Positions 1 to 9,986 of a stretch of DNA of 64,000 nucleotides are shown here, piece by piece. Source of the stretch: Laspinema palackyanum D2c (GTDB taxonomy: Bacteria > Cyanobacteriota > Cyanobacteriia > Cyanobacteriales > Laspinemataceae). Position numbers and translations under genes: made by a program. Under the pieces are notes generated by a model. The model was not told the origin of the DNA and searched no databases. It was given only the letters and a program-made list of their open reading frames with translations. The stretch is taken from positions 1 to 64,000 of the forward strand of contig NZ_JAMXFD010000019.1 of NCBI RefSeq assembly GCF_025370875.1. The letters run 5' to 3'. Each line of letters begins with the position of its first letter. Positions within the stretch are counted from its first letter, which is position 1.

Positions 1-2
1 TT

Positions 3-1652
3 CCTGTCTTTTGTATCCAGGCAATACTTCTACAAGCCTTATCACATCAGCATTCCGCTTTTTTTCAGCAAGCCCTAGCTAGAGTTCAAACCCAACTGAA
101 TGTAAAAACGCTCCAACAGCAATTAAAACTTAAAAATGAAGAATTGCAGGGAACGATAACTGGACTCAAAAAAGCTCAAGCGGATTTGGAAGCATCCCAA
201 AGCGAACTACTGGCCCTCATTAAAAGCATGAATGAATTAATTTATGTCTTAGATGCTCAGGGACGGTATCTAAAAATTGCAAACACCAATACTAAGCTCC
301 TTTCGGAACCGGCGGAAGATATCCTTGGTAAAACAATCTATGATGTATTTCCCGAAAAAACGGCTCAGTTATTATTAGTAGAAATTAGAGAATCGTTAGC
401 TCGCCAAGAGACCCGGGAAGTCGAATATAGTTTCCCCCTCGGCCTAACTAAAATAGAGGTATCAGCAAGCCTTTCTCCCATTTCCTTGAACTCCGTGCTC
501 TGTGTCGTCCGAGATATCAGCGATCGCAAGCGCCGAGAAGAAGCCCTCCGCCTCATGGTTGAAGGTACTGCCTCCAAAACTGGACAAGAATTTTTCCAGT
601 CTTGCGTTCAATATTTGGCGGAAATCCTGGGAATTCGCTATGCCTTTATTACCGAATGTGCAAACCCTCAAAAAACCCGAGTTCGGATGTTATCGTTTTG
701 GAAAGACCAAAACTTTTCGGAAAACTTAGAATATGATTTAGCCGGAACCCCCTGCGATGAAGTGATTACCAACGGACAATATTATTGCTATCCAGACAAC
801 ATTATTGCTCGGTTTCCCGATGATGCCGATTTAGTAGATTTAAAAGCGCGCAGCTATGCCGGAATCCCTTTAATTGGCACCACAGGGGATGTAATTGGTC
901 ATATTGCCGTGTTAGATACCCACCCCATGATTGATGACCAAACCCGCAAGCTCGTCTTGAAAATTTTTGCAGCGAGGGCCGGGGCTGAATTAGAGCGAAA
1001 AATCACCGATATTGCCTTGCAAAAAAGTCAAGAACAAACCGAAAACTTGTTATTAAATATATTACCCAACACCATTGCAGACCGCTTGAAAACCGACACA
1101 AGCGCCATTGCCGAACAATTTGAAGACGTCACCATTTTATTTTCCGATATTGTCGGATTCACCCCCCTTTCGGCCCAAATGCAACCCACGGAATTAGTAG
1201 ACTTACTCAATGAAATTTTCTCCACCTTTGATACCCTCAGCGACAAACTGGGGTTAGAGAAAATTAAAACCATAGGCGATGCCTATATGGTAGTCGGTGG
1301 ATTACCCGTTAAACACCCCAATTCTGCCGAGGCGATCGCTCAAATGGCCTTAGAAATGCAATCCAGCATCGCCCAATTTCAATCCCACTATAGCTCCACC
1401 CTTCAAATTAGAATTGGCATCAACACCGGACCCGTTGTCGCTGGGGTGATTGGCGTCAAAAAGTTCAGTTATGACTTATGGGGAGATGCCGTTAATGTCG
1501 CCTCGCCCATGGAATCATCCGGCCTCCCCGGCAAAATTCAAGTCACAGAAACTGTCTACGAACGCTTAAAACATCAGTTCCACTTTGAGCAACGGGGACT
1601 CGTTGAGGTCAAAGGAAGAGGAGAAATGATGACTTATTGGTTAGTGGGATGA
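3..1652 (+). CDS. Class III adenylyl cyclase with PAS and GAF domains (5' end outside window)
   Basis: Predicted to make cAMP from ATP. The reading frame is open from base 3, and no start is needed inside the window, so the gene is cut by the left edge. A TTG at 144 is only an internal candidate. Visible order: a Gln/Leu-rich coiled coil, a PAS domain (about bases 220-530), a GAF domain (about 550-1000), a signalling helix, and a cyclase catalytic domain (about 1110-1640). The catalytic domain has the metal-binding FSDIVGF and IGDAYM aspartates. The substrate-selecting Lys (KIKTIGD) and Asp (YDLWGD) are those of ATP-using rather than GTP-using enzymes. One oddity: the usual NVASR motif reads NVASP, so the transition-state Arg is replaced by Pro (codon CCC, 1506-1508). 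The gene converges on glsF. Confidence 0.9.
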   Translation, partial: PVFCIQAILLQALSHQHSAFFQQALARVQTQLNVKTLQQQLKLKNEELQGTITGLKKAQADLEASQSELLALIKSMNELIYVLDAQGRYLKIANTNTKLLSEPAEDILGKTIYDVFPEKTAQLLLVEIRESLARQETREVEYSFPLGLTKIEVSASLSPISLNSVLCVVRDISDRKRREEALRLMVEGTASKTGQEFFQSCVQYLAEILGIRYAFITECANPQKTRVRMLSFWKDQNFSENLEYDLAGTPCDEVITNGQYYCYPDNIIARFPDDADLVDLKARSYAGIPLIGTTGDVIGHIAVLDTHPMIDDQTRKLVLKIFAARAGAELERKITDIALQKSQEQTENLLLNILPNTIADRLKTDTSAIAEQFEDVTILFSDIVGFTPLSAQMQPTELVDLLNEIFSTFDTLSDKLGLEKIKTIGDAYMVVGGLPVKHPNSAEAIAQMALEMQSSIAQFQSHYSSTLQIRIGINTGPVVAGVIGVKKFSYDLWGDAVNVASPMESSGLPGKIQVTETVYERLKHQFHFEQRGLVEVKGRGEMMTYWLVG

Positions 1653-2022
1653 GTGAGGATGGGGTTCATGTTCGTAGTAACGACTTCAGTCGTTTCTTTC
1701 TGAGTTCGTAGTAACGACTTCAGTCGTTATCTTTCTGAGTTCGTAGTAACGACTTCAGTCGTTATCTTTCTGAGTTCGTAGTAACGACTTCAGTCGTTAT
1801 TCCCCTTTCATAAGTTCTTTTTTCAAGGTTCAAAAATGGGACCCCACCCTAACCCTCCCCTTGCCAAGGGGAGGGGACCGGAGGTGGTTTGGCTTCGTTG
1901 GGGTTGAATTAAAACCCAGCGTTGGAAATTGGGGAAGAAACGACTGAAGTCGTTACTACGAACTGGGGAAGAAACGACTGAAGTCGTTACTACGAACATT
2001 TCCGCATCTCCCCCATCTTCAC
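1653..2022. repeat. Intergenic array of hairpin repeats between convergent genes
   Basis: Four direct copies start at 1670, 1704, 1739 and 1774 (period 34-35). Each contains the palindrome AACGACTTCAGTCGTT preceded by GTTCGTAGT. Two inverted copies lie at 1938-1963 and 1972-1997. Between them (1853-1875) is another hairpin, CCCTCCCCTT-GCC-AAGGGGAGGG, inside a C-rich dispersed-type repeat. No gene is seen. The hairpins could end transcription from both convergent genes, but no long T-run follows them. Related copies occur at 37.86-38.10 kb. Confidence 0.9.
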
Positions 2023-5000
2023 TTAGGCCTTTACGGGAACCTTCTCAACGGTCGATTCAGCCGATGCCTCGGGACTGTCCGCTTCCGAAGGCGGGACCAC
2101 TTGCCAGAACTTCGGTAAATACTCGGTCCAGTTCTCCAGAATCCGAGATGCCTTGTCGCTACCTGTCTGTTCTTGGTGCATCTGAATCATCTCCTTGAGT
2201 TGCGCCTCCCCGGCAGGGGTGGTCACCCGTTGGACATGGACAATCTCATGATTCACCAACTCATCAAAATTGCCTTCCTCATCTAGGAAATAGGCCAATC
2301 CGCCAGTCATCCCGGCCCCTACATTGCGGCCCGTTTTACCCAAAACGACAATCACGCCGCCGGTCATATATTCACAGGCATGGTCCCCGGCCCCTTCAAT
2401 CACGGCTTTACCCAGGGAGTTGCGGACGGCAAAGCGTTGTCCGGCTTGACCCCGGGCAAATAGGTATCCTCCGGTAGACCCGTAGAGGCAGGTGTTGCCT
2501 ACGATCGCATTTTCTGCCGGATCATAAGTGGCTCCCACTGGTGGCACCACCACCAAGGTTCCGCCAGTCATCCCTTTACCCACATAATCATTGGCCTCTC
2601 CTTCTAAGCGCAGGGTCACTCCGGAAACATTGAACGCCCCAAAACTCTGTCCGGCTGCCCCTTGGAAGGTCAAGTTAATCTGACCGCCAAAGCCATTATT
2701 GCCATAGCGAGAGGCAATTTCTCCCGCCAGACGCGCCCCAACGGAACGGTCGGTATTGACAATTGGGAGGGTTTTGGAGACTTGGGATTGAGAGGCGATC
2801 GCCCCGGTAATCTCCGCATCTGCCAGCAAATCATCCTCCAACACCGGCCCATTGCTATGCACCGGACCATGATTTAACCAACTGCGATCGCCTCGGGTAT
2901 CGGGCAACATCTTGGTAATCACATCCAAACTCAGTCCCTGAGTCTTGGTCAACTGCACGGACTCCCGCAGGGTCAGCAAATCTCCGCGTCCAATCACTTC
3001 TTGCAAAGAGCGATATCCCAACATCGCCAACAACTGCCGCACTTCTTCCCCAATGAAATAGAAGAAGTTGACCACGTGCTCGGGGACCCCGGTAAACCGC
3101 GCCCGGAGTTTCTCCTGCTGGGTGGCAACTCCCACGGGACAATTGTTGGTATGACAAATCCGGGCCATGATGCAACCTTCAGCAATCATGGCGATACTGC
3201 CAAAGCCAAACTCTTCCGCCCCCATTAAGGCGGCAATCAGGACATCCCAGCCACTTTTCAATCCGCCATCGGTACGGAGGACGACGCGATCGCGCAGTCC
3301 ATTGCCCATCAACACCCGCTGCACTTCGGCTAAACCCAACTCCCAGGGACTTCCGGCGTGTTTAATCGAACTCAAGGGGGAAGCGCCGGTCCCGCCATCA
3401 TGTCCGGAAATCTGGATAATATCGGCATTCGCCTTGGCAACCCCAGCGGCGATCGTGCCAATGCCAATTTCTGAGACCAATTTCACCGAAACCCCCGCCT
3501 TGGGATTAATTTGGTGCAGGTCAAAAATTAACTGGGCCAAATCCTCAATACTATAGATATCGTGGTGCGGTGGGGGCGAAATCAGAGGAACTCCCGCCTT
3601 AGATTTCCGCAACATGGCGATATAGGGACTGACCTTTTTCCCGGGGAGTTGTCCGCCTTCACCGGGTTTGGCCCCTTGCGCCATTTTAATTTCGATTTGC
3701 TTGGCATTCATTAGGTACTCGGGAGTCACCCCAAAGCGACCGGAAGCCACCTGTTTGATGGCGGAGGAAGCGGTATCGCCATTTTTTAAGCCATTCAGAT
3801 GGGGTAAAGAGGGCGACTTACCTTGGTCATCCACATTATCCAAAACGCCAAACCGCACCGGGTCTTCGCCACCTTCTCCGGAGTTGGATTTACCGCCAAT
3901 CCGGTTCATGGCGACTGCGAGCACTTCATGGGCCTCCCGAGAGAGCGCCCCCAGGGACATCCCCCCAGTGCAGAACCGTTTGAGAATTTCTGCCACGGGT
4001 TCGACTTCATCAATGGAAATCGAAGGGCGATCGCTCTTGAAATCCAATAAATCCCGCAATGCCGTGGGCGGACGTTCGGCTAAATACTGTTTATAGAGTT
4101 GATAATGCTCATACCCTTCTCCAGAACCCTTCATATCCCCAACCGCCTTATGCAGCGCTTTGGACATTTCCGGGGAATTCATGTGATATTCACCGCCAGG
4201 GCGATACTGCACAAACCCTTCATTCTGCAATTTCTTACCCGCCGGTTGGGGGAATGCCTTCTCATGGAACGCCTGCAATTCTGAACCCAACTCGGCCACA
4301 CTCAAGCCGCCAATTTGAGAAGCAGTGCCCACAAAGGCCAAATCCAGCAACTCCCGACCAATCCCGACTGCCTCAAAAATTTGAGCGCCGTGATAACTCG
4401 ACAGCAGGGAAATCCCCATTTTGGAGAGAATTTTCAACAGTCCCGCCTCGATCGCATGACGGTAATTTTCCTGGGACTCCTCTAGGGTGACTTGGGGCAG
4501 TTTCCCCCGTTCCATCAATTTCTGCGTTTTGCCATCTTCATGCCAATGACGCACAGATTCTAAAGCCAAATAGGGACAAACTGCTGAAGCGCCATAGCCA
4601 ATCAAACAAGCAAAATGATGGGTACTCCAACATTGGGCCGTATTGACAATCAAAGAGGCATGAGAGCGCAATCCCGCCCGAATCAAGGCATGATGAACCG
4701 CCCCAACTGCCACGAGGGGGGGAATATAGGTGGTTTCAGCATTCGGTCCCGGTGCATCACTCAGAATCAGCAGGGTTGCGCCATTTCGCACAGCTGACTC
4801 GGCTTGATTGCAGAGGTTTTGCACCGAGTCGGCCAATTCTGAGGGGTTATCAGTCAGGGGAAATAGGGTAGACAGAGATACCACATCAGACCGAGATTCA
4901 ATCTGGCGTAAATCCGCTTCATTGAGAACGGGAGAGTCAATTTCTAACTGTGCCGCTAATTGGGGTTTGATTTCTAGGAGATTGCCTCGGACTCCCAAAT

Positions 5001-6681
5001 GCATCCGCAGGGACATCACTAGGCTTTCCCGCAGGGGATCAATGGGGGGATTGGTGACTTGAGCAAACCGTTGTTTGAAATAGTCGTACAGCAGACGGGG
5101 TTTTTGAGACAGAACCGCCAAGGGGATATCATCGCCCATGCAGAAAGTGGGTTCTTTACCCATTGCTGCCATTTCTTCGACAATCATTTCCACATCTTCG
5201 CTGGTATAGCCGAAGGCGGTTTGGGCGGACAGCAGTTGTTCTGGCGTCAGTTGATTGGCCGTTAGGGGAGTTTGGCGCTGGAGATGTTGACGATGTTGGG
5301 CCAACCATTCACCGTAGGGATGCGCTTGAGCAATCCGTTCTTTGACTTCCCAGTTTTTGAGGACTTCGTGGGTGGTGAGGTCTACAACGAGGGTTTGACC
5401 GGGACCGAGACGACCTTTTTCGATGATGTCGGCTTCGGGAATATTGACGACACCGGCTTCCGAGGCGACCATGACTAAACCGTTACGGGCGATCGCATAC
5501 CGGGCGGGGCGCAGTCCGTTGCGATCGAGGGTGGCCCCGACTTGTTGTCCATCGCTATAAGCAATCAGGGCCGGACCATCCCAAGGTTCTTGGATGCCGC
5601 TGTAGTATTCATAGAAATCGACAATAGACTGCCGATTTTTGAGGGCGGGCTGGTTTTGATAGGCTTCCGGGACCATAATCATCAAGGCTTCACTGGCACG
5701 AGAACCCGATCGCACCAGCAGTTCCATGACGTTATCCAGGTTGGCGGAGTCGCTATTTTTGGGATTGACGAGGGGTTTGAGTTGTTCGATGCGATCGCCC
5801 CACAGCGGCGACTGTAAATCCACCTGCCGCGCCATCATCCAATTGATATTGCCCAACAGGGTATTAATTTCCCCATTGTGTCCCAACAACCGCATCGGTT
5901 GAGCCAAGGGCCAACGGGGAAGGGTATTAGTGCTAAACCGGCGATGATAAACGGCGAAAGCACTGGTATAGGACTCATCCAGCAAGTCCAGGTAAAAGTC
6001 AGATAGCACCGCTGAACGAACCATGCCTTTATAGACAATGGTCCGATTCGAGAAGGAACAAATATAGAAATCTTCTCCCCAAATAATCGGGGATTGGTCG
6101 TTTGGACCTGCTGCATCCACTTTCAAGGCGGAACCGATGGCACGGCGGGTCAGATACAGATGGCGTTCTAACTCATCCCCAGTCTTATCCGGCGAATGGA
6201 CAAACATTTGCTCAATATGAGGCTGATTTTCCCGCGCTTGCACCCCCAGCACTTCCGGACGCACGGGGACTTTGCGCCATCCTAATAGTTCCAAATCATG
6301 GGTTTTGAGCGTTTCCTCGACAATAGAACGCGCCGCCTGTTGCAACACCGGATCTAGGGAGAAAAAGACCATCCCGACCCCAATAGATTCGAGGGGATAG
6401 GAGTTCGGGTTATGCTCTTGTAACCAAGGCTGGAAGAGTTGCCAAGGAATAGCCGTCATCACTCCGGCCCCATCTCCCGAATCCCGGTCTGCCGAACAAC
6501 CGCCGCGATGTTCAAGACAGGTTAAGGCATTGAGCGCCATTGAGACAATTTCCCGACTGGGAACGTTTTGGGGATTGGCGATATAACCGACTCCACAGGC
6601 GTCTCGTTCTTCAACTAACCAGGGTTGACCGAGGAAACCGAACTCATGGATGGAATTGGATTGAGTATTTGGGTTGGGCAT
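2023..6681 (-). CDS. glsF: Ferredoxin-dependent glutamate synthase (Fd-GOGAT)
   Basis: Converts glutamine and 2-oxoglutarate to two glutamates with reduced ferredoxin, the main ammonium assimilation route with glutamine synthetase. The protein has 1552 residues, normal for the family. Cys29 in ERDACGVG is the expected N-terminal nucleophile after removal of a 28-residue propeptide, starting the glutaminase domain. The FMN/synthase domain carries a 3Fe-4S cysteine set, C1170-x5-C1176-x4-C1181. The C-terminal GXGXG beta-helix domain is present. The N-terminal sequence ([21 protein letters not shown]) matches plant and cyanobacterial Fd-GOGAT better than the NADPH-type alpha subunit, and no gltD lies nearby. 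The ferredoxin assignment is therefore likely but rests on resemblance. The ATG at 6681 fits the propeptide length. Confidence 0.92.
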   Translation of the reverse strand: MPNPNTQSNSIHEFGFLGQPWLVEERDACGVGYIANPQNVPSREIVSMALNALTCLEHRGGCSADRDSGDGAGVMTAIPWQLFQPWLQEHNPNSYPLESIGVGMVFFSLDPVLQQAARSIVEETLKTHDLELLGWRKVPVRPEVLGVQARENQPHIEQMFVHSPDKTGDELERHLYLTRRAIGSALKVDAAGPNDQSPIIWGEDFYICSFSNRTIVYKGMVRSAVLSDFYLDLLDESYTSAFAVYHRRFSTNTLPRWPLAQPMRLLGHNGEINTLLGNINWMMARQVDLQSPLWGDRIEQLKPLVNPKNSDSANLDNVMELLVRSGSRASEALMIMVPEAYQNQPALKNRQSIVDFYEYYSGIQEPWDGPALIAYSDGQQVGATLDRNGLRPARYAIARNGLVMVASEAGVVNIPEADIIEKGRLGPGQTLVVDLTTHEVLKNWEVKERIAQAHPYGEWLAQHRQHLQRQTPLTANQLTPEQLLSAQTAFGYTSEDVEMIVEEMAAMGKEPTFCMGDDIPLAVLSQKPRLLYDYFKQRFAQVTNPPIDPLRESLVMSLRMHLGVRGNLLEIKPQLAAQLEIDSPVLNEADLRQIESRSDVVSLSTLFPLTDNPSELADSVQNLCNQAESAVRNGATLLILSDAPGPNAETTYIPPLVAVGAVHHALIRAGLRSHASLIVNTAQCWSTHHFACLIGYGASAVCPYLALESVRHWHEDGKTQKLMERGKLPQVTLEESQENYRHAIEAGLLKILSKMGISLLSSYHGAQIFEAVGIGRELLDLAFVGTASQIGGLSVAELGSELQAFHEKAFPQPAGKKLQNEGFVQYRPGGEYHMNSPEMSKALHKAVGDMKGSGEGYEHYQLYKQYLAERPPTALRDLLDFKSDRPSISIDEVEPVAEILKRFCTGGMSLGALSREAHEVLAVAMNRIGGKSNSGEGGEDPVRFGVLDNVDDQGKSPSLPHLNGLKNGDTASSAIKQVASGRFGVTPEYLMNAKQIEIKMAQGAKPGEGGQLPGKKVSPYIAMLRKSKAGVPLISPPPHHDIYSIEDLAQLIFDLHQINPKAGVSVKLVSEIGIGTIAAGVAKANADIIQISGHDGGTGASPLSSIKHAGSPWELGLAEVQRVLMGNGLRDRVVLRTDGGLKSGWDVLIAALMGAEEFGFGSIAMIAEGCIMARICHTNNCPVGVATQQEKLRARFTGVPEHVVNFFYFIGEEVRQLLAMLGYRSLQEVIGRGDLLTLRESVQLTKTQGLSLDVITKMLPDTRGDRSWLNHGPVHSNGPVLEDDLLADAEITGAIASQSQVSKTLPIVNTDRSVGARLAGEIASRYGNNGFGGQINLTFQGAAGQSFGAFNVSGVTLRLEGEANDYVGKGMTGGTLVVVPPVGATYDPAENAIVGNTCLYGSTGGYLFARGQAGQRFAVRNSLGKAVIEGAGDHACEYMTGGVIVVLGKTGRNVGAGMTGGLAYFLDEEGNFDELVNHEIVHVQRVTTPAGEAQLKEMIQMHQEQTGSDKASRILENWTEYLPKFWQVVPPSEADSPEASAESTVEKVPVKA

Positions 6682-7224
6682 TGCTTTTCGGGTAGATGAT
6701 GGATGGGGAATTGTAGATTTTAGAGTTTAGGTTTTAGATTTTTTTCGGGTTAAATCTACTAGATTTTAATCATCGATTTCTCTATAAATCAGGGGTTGAC
6801 ATATTTGAGGATGGAAACGATCCGCAGAAGGGGTAGGCGCGATCGCCCCCGTTGCTTTCCCGAATGACAATCAAGGGTTTGGCTGCATCTTGCGATCGCC
6901 TATCCGTTTTTACCCGAATGCAAGGCCCGAACGGAAATAGCCAATCCCTAGATGGGGCAACTATACAAATTAACCTTCTGTCTAATTAATTTTAGAAGGT
7001 TTTCAGGCCATTGTTAATTTCCGTCTGACTTGAGCGGTTTTCTTGAGGATGGCCCTAAATCTGTTTAGAACCCGGGGAGTTTCTCGGTTCCCTCTGATTT
7101 AGCGCTCCTTCCCTTCGGTCTTGAGATGCTGAGGGCGTCCCTGTTGAACAGCGATGGACCAGAGGATTCCATATCCATATTAGATCCCAGGAAGTTAGGG
7201 GTAAGCCAAAGTTATAGGCCCGGA
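6682..7224. other. Gene-free spacer upstream of glsF
   Basis: No coding sequence is supported. The first 120 bases beyond the glsF start are AT-rich and should hold its promoter, but I cannot pick a convincing -10/-35 pair or an NtcA site. An 8-bp hairpin, AACCTTCT/AGAAGGTT, lies at 6972-7001 with an AT-rich loop. The remainder shows no recognisable element up to the transposon end near 7225. Confidence 0.6.
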
Positions 7225-7340
7225 GTGAACTACCGAACGGTGAATCAAAGATTACACCGTCGGCTTCCTACCCAACAGACTGCGAGACAGTAGATTTCTT
7301 GCGTCCTCTACTGTCTCGACTTACACCTGGGCGATAGGCG
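7225..7340 (-). ncRNA. Predicted omega (reRNA) 3' end overlapping tnpB
   Basis: In TnpB systems the guide RNA scaffold overlaps the 3' end of tnpB and runs to the transposon right end. Here the tnpB tail and the hairpin at 7233-7263 occupy that place. If the end is at 7225, the guide would be read from the flank as TCCGGGCCTATAACTTTG (minus strand, 7224-7207). The RNA itself and its 5' end are inference. Confidence 0.4.
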
Positions 7341-8440
7341 ATCTCCCCGGTCCCCGAGGATAAAATCCGCAGTCCTTCATCTCTGATGTTCTTAGCCGCG
7401 TTGATGTCTCTATCGTGATTCGTTTGACACTTTTCACACTGCCAAGTCCTGACATCAAGGGTCAGGCTTCTTACTTGATTGAGGCAAACATTACAAGTTT
7501 TGGAGCTAGGAAAGAATCGGTCTACTTCCAGGTAGATTTTCCCTTCTTGCTCTGCTTTGTATTTCAACATCGTACAGAACTGGCCCCATCCCACTTGACT
7601 AATTGCTTTAGCGAGACAGTGATTTTTGACCATGTTTTTCACAGCTAAATTTTCCACCACTATGACTTGGTTTTCGTCTACCATCCTGCGCGATAGTTTG
7701 TGGTGGAAATCTGACCGGCATCGAGCTATTTTGTTATGTACCCCGGCTACCTGCTTACGGGTTTTGTTACGGTTGTTAGAGCCTTGGGGTCTTCTGGATA
7801 AACGCTTTTGTTTTGCTCTTAGATTTTTATCGTGTTTAGCTAACCAACGGGGGTTGTCAAATTTAGACCCATCCGAGGTGATAGCAAAATGAGTCAAGCC
7901 TAAATCAATACCTACTGCTTTACCTTCAGCAGTTTTTTTGGGGATATCTTTCCCATCATCGACTAGAACAGAGGCAAAGTATTGACCATTAGCATTCATC
8001 GAGACTGTGACTGTTCTGATTGCCCCCTGAATAGGTCTGTGTAGTCTGGCATGAACAATCCCCATCTTGGGAAATTTGATGCCATCTTCTACGATAGAGA
8101 CATTCTGAGGATAACTAATGGATTGGTTACGGTGCTTTGACTTGAATTGAGGTAGAGCCGCCCTCCCTTCAAAAAAGTTGATAAAAGCCCTGGACAAATT
8201 TAGGGCCACAACCTGTAAGCACTGGGAATAGGGTTCTCTCATCCATTCATATTCTTTCTTGAGATTAGTTATCTCTTTCTGAATGGCAAAGCGACCCAGG
8301 CCCTTCCCCGTAGCTTTGTAGGTTTCGTTGGTCAGATTGAGAGCGTAGTTCCATGCAAATCTACAGCAACCAAAACTCTGAGCAAGGTGTTGCCTTTGCT
8401 CGGTGGTTGGATAAATTCTGTACTTGGTCGCTCTGAGCAT
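7268..8440 (-). CDS. tnpB: TnpB RNA-guided endonuclease (IS605 OrfB family)
   Basis: Transposon-encoded RuvC-type nuclease, the ancestor family of Cas12, which cuts DNA matching a guide in the omega RNA made from the transposon right end. The start was set at ATG 8440, giving 390 residues (MLRATKYRIYP), the usual length and N-terminus. A longer in-frame extension up to 8611 runs into the left-end palindrome and is not family-like. The RuvC residues look intact: Asp179 (GIDLG), Glu263 (VVENL) and Asp345 (DRDINAA). A zinc finger is formed by C316/C319 and C335/C338. The N-terminal helix-turn-helix-like region and the OrfB core are complete and the frame is unbroken, so the protein may be active. 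Confidence 0.9.
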   Translation of the reverse strand: MLRATKYRIYPTTEQRQHLAQSFGCCRFAWNYALNLTNETYKATGKGLGRFAIQKEITNLKKEYEWMREPYSQCLQVVALNLSRAFINFFEGRAALPQFKSKHRNQSISYPQNVSIVEDGIKFPKMGIVHARLHRPIQGAIRTVTVSMNANGQYFASVLVDDGKDIPKKTAEGKAVGIDLGLTHFAITSDGSKFDNPRWLAKHDKNLRAKQKRLSRRPQGSNNRNKTRKQVAGVHNKIARCRSDFHHKLSRRMVDENQVIVVENLAVKNMVKNHCLAKAISQVGWGQFCTMLKYKAEQEGKIYLEVDRFFPSSKTCNVCLNQVRSLTLDVRTWQCEKCQTNHDRDINAAKNIRDEGLRILSSGTGEIAYRPGVSRDSRGRKKSTVSQSVG

Positions 8441-8679
8441 TACCGTAAAAACAATTTGGGATAATATAATAACACGACAATCGCACTGATTGTCAATTTT
8501 CAGGGCATCGTAGCTTGCTTGGGGCTTAGCAGTACCCTTCAACTGACTTGAGGGGTCCATGTATCCCGACGCTGACCGTTCCGGTACATCGCGGGACTTA
8601 GCGCCCCTCAAACTCCCCAGTAGTTAAAAATCATATAGAAATAACTTTCATCTGACAATCCCTGGTCTGAAGATGCTCA

Positions 8680-8738
8680 AGACTTACGCATTACCGCTAT
8701 AAAGGTTGGGGCATCCAACGGAGTCGCCCCCACCTTTA
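8680..8738. repeat. Left half of a related palindromic element
   Basis: A third copy of the terminal sequence (GACTTACGCA, 8681-8690) is followed by a hairpin with 13-bp arms and one mismatch (8700-8712 against 8726-8738). It abuts the element at 8747-8842 in the same orientation, suggesting a nested insertion or a decayed neighbour. Confidence 0.5.
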
Positions 8739-8746
8739 GGGTTGCT

Positions 8747-8842
8747 GGACTTACGCATTGGGGGACAACAGACGCTAAATGTAGAGGCGATTCGCGAATC
8801 GCCTCTACATTTAGCGTCTAGTGTTAAAAATTGCGTAAGTCC
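8747..8842. mobile_element. MITE-like element with 11-bp terminal inverted repeats
   Basis: Ends are GGACTTACGCA (8747-8757) and TGCGTAAGTCC (8832-8842). The interior is a perfect 50-base palindrome, 8770-8819, centred on TTCGCGAA and containing the core AAATGTAGAGGCGA. It encodes nothing. A second element with the same ends and core lies at 9707-9811. Confidence 0.75.
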
Positions 8843-9225
8843 TGGGTTGGACGGGCGCGATCGCCGGTATCGATTAAGCGTTAAGTCTCGGGGTGAAAAT
8901 TAAAGCCAGGATAAAGTCCCGAGGGTTAGACATAAAGATTTGATATAGATTGCCCCAATCTATCTCCAGGACGACTGACAAGGCGTTTTTAGCTTGTTAT
9001 GGTGGGGTAAACAGGGTTCGGGAAGGCCCTGGGTTCTGTAACAAGATTTAATGCTTTATTTTAATTTTGCGCTTTCTGGGAAATATATCTTTAAGAAGCA
9101 GATCCGAGCTACTCCTTAGCTCAACTCAGGTCAGAAAAGGTCTGATCGTGCCGACTCCCCCAAACTCACCGTCAGGGCGATCGTCTAGATGGACTGGATC
9201 GCTTCCCTACTCTCAATCAACGATT

Positions 9226-9651
9226 ATGGAGACTCGAACAATGGCTAACGCTCAAGAAATGCTTTTTCCTCCGGCAACTGCTGCCTCTTCATCCTCGGCG
9301 ATGGTGGCCGCAACGGAACTCCGCCCTTGGGGCTCGTTCACGGTTTTAGAAGATGCCAAGGGATATAAAATCAAGCGGATTGAAGTGAAACCGGGTCACC
9401 GCCTCAGCTTGCAAATGCACCACCATCGCAGCGAACATTGGATCGTGGTTTGCGGAACAGCCCGGGTGGTTTGCGGTGACCAAGAACTGATGCTCACCAG
9501 CAACCAGTCTACTTATGTGCCGCAATGCACGAATCATCGTCTGGAAAATCCTGGGGTGATTCCTTTGGTTTTGATTGAGGTTCAAAATGGGGAATATTTG
9601 GGTGAAGATGATATCGTGCGCTTCCAAGATGACTACGCCCGGGCTAAATAA
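9226..9651 (+). CDS. Cupin, mannose-6-phosphate isomerase type II C-terminal-like
   Basis: A single-domain cupin of 141 residues from ATG 9226 (or 136 from ATG 9241) resembling the phosphomannose isomerase half of bifunctional ManC enzymes: RPWGSFTVLED, then YKIKRIEVKPG, then the metal-site stretch LQMHHHRSEHW. In the family this domain interconverts fructose-6-phosphate and mannose-6-phosphate on the way to GDP-mannose for polysaccharides. No guanylyltransferase domain is attached or adjacent. The frame is open back to 9067, but the extra residues are Ser/Arg-rich and not family-like, so the shorter start is preferred. A 22-bp tandem duplication (9658-9701) and a MITE follow the stop. Confidence 0.82.
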   Translation: METRTMANAQEMLFPPATAASSSSAMVAATELRPWGSFTVLEDAKGYKIKRIEVKPGHRLSLQMHHHRSEHWIVVCGTARVVCGDQELMLTSNQSTYVPQCTNHRLENPGVIPLVLIEVQNGEYLGEDDIVRFQDDYARAK

Positions 9652-9986
9652 TCCTGACTAGGATGGTTAGCGATTCCTTCTAGGATGGTTAGCGATTCCT
9701 TTCTGTCAGGACTTACGCAATTTTTAAAACCTAAAAATAAATGTAGAGGCGAGCAAGGGAATCGCCTCTACATTTATTTAGGGCGGATTTTCAACATTTG
9801 CGTAAGTCCTGTTGCTGTGATGGGGCGGGAATGGGGTTAGAATCGGTTATGTACAAGATGCGATCGCCCTTTAACCAGATAAACCGAGATTTTTCGGGGA
9901 AATTCCCGGGCCATCTCCGTAGCATTTGAGTCGCGATCGCGGTAAAATTGCGATCGCCGATCACGACAGCCAATGTCCACCCATTC
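9652..9986. other. Gene-free spacer with tandem duplication and MITE
   Basis: A 22-base unit is repeated exactly twice at 9658-9679 and 9680-9701, starting at the bases just past the cupin stop. It is followed by the MITE-like element at 9707-9811. The remaining stretch up to the IscA gene contains several GCGATCGC sites and no clear promoter. Confidence 0.6.
9707..9811. mobile_element. MITE-like element with perfect 14-bp terminal inverted repeats
   Basis: Ends are CAGGACTTACGCAA (9707-9720) and TTGCGTAAGTCCTG (9798-9811). The interior pairs AAATAAATGTAGAGGCGA with its complement, leaving a short loop. It shares ends and core with the element at 8747-8842, so both belong to one family and could be moved in trans by a transposase not in this window. 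A clear target duplication is not visible. Confidence 0.8.

Larger units (their letters stand above)
7225..8622 (-). mobile_element. IS200/IS605-type element carrying only tnpB
   Basis: The outline is inferred from structure around tnpB. Just past the tnpB stop lies a right-end hairpin at 7233-7263 (CCG-CGGTG pairing with CACCG-CGG), followed by the TTCAC-like terminus (minus strand) near 7225. On the upstream side, 8551-8612 forms a branched palindrome with GAGGGG/CCCCTC, TCCCG/CGGGA and ACCG/CGGT pairings, as expected for a left end. No tnpA (Y1 transposase) is present, so this is an IS1341-like derivative needing transposase in trans. Exact boundaries are uncertain by tens of bases. Confidence 0.6.
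8623..9225. other. Gene-free region with MITE-like palindromes
   Basis: No gene is seen. It holds the palindromic elements at 8680-8842 described separately. From 8843 to 9225 it contains the leader of the cupin gene, with no recognisable promoter pair beyond AT-rich stretches near 8930-9070. An in-frame extension of the cupin gene to 9067 has no family match. Confidence 0.55.

Noticed and set aside
1670-1800. CRISPR-like direct repeats at regular 35-bp spacing
   Set aside because: The would-be spacers are only 9-10 bases and nearly identical, inverted copies exist nearby, and no cas genes are present. This is a palindromic tandem repeat.
8441-8611. Longer TnpB start
   Set aside because: The extension runs through the transposon left-end palindrome. 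The family N-terminus begins at the Met at 8440.
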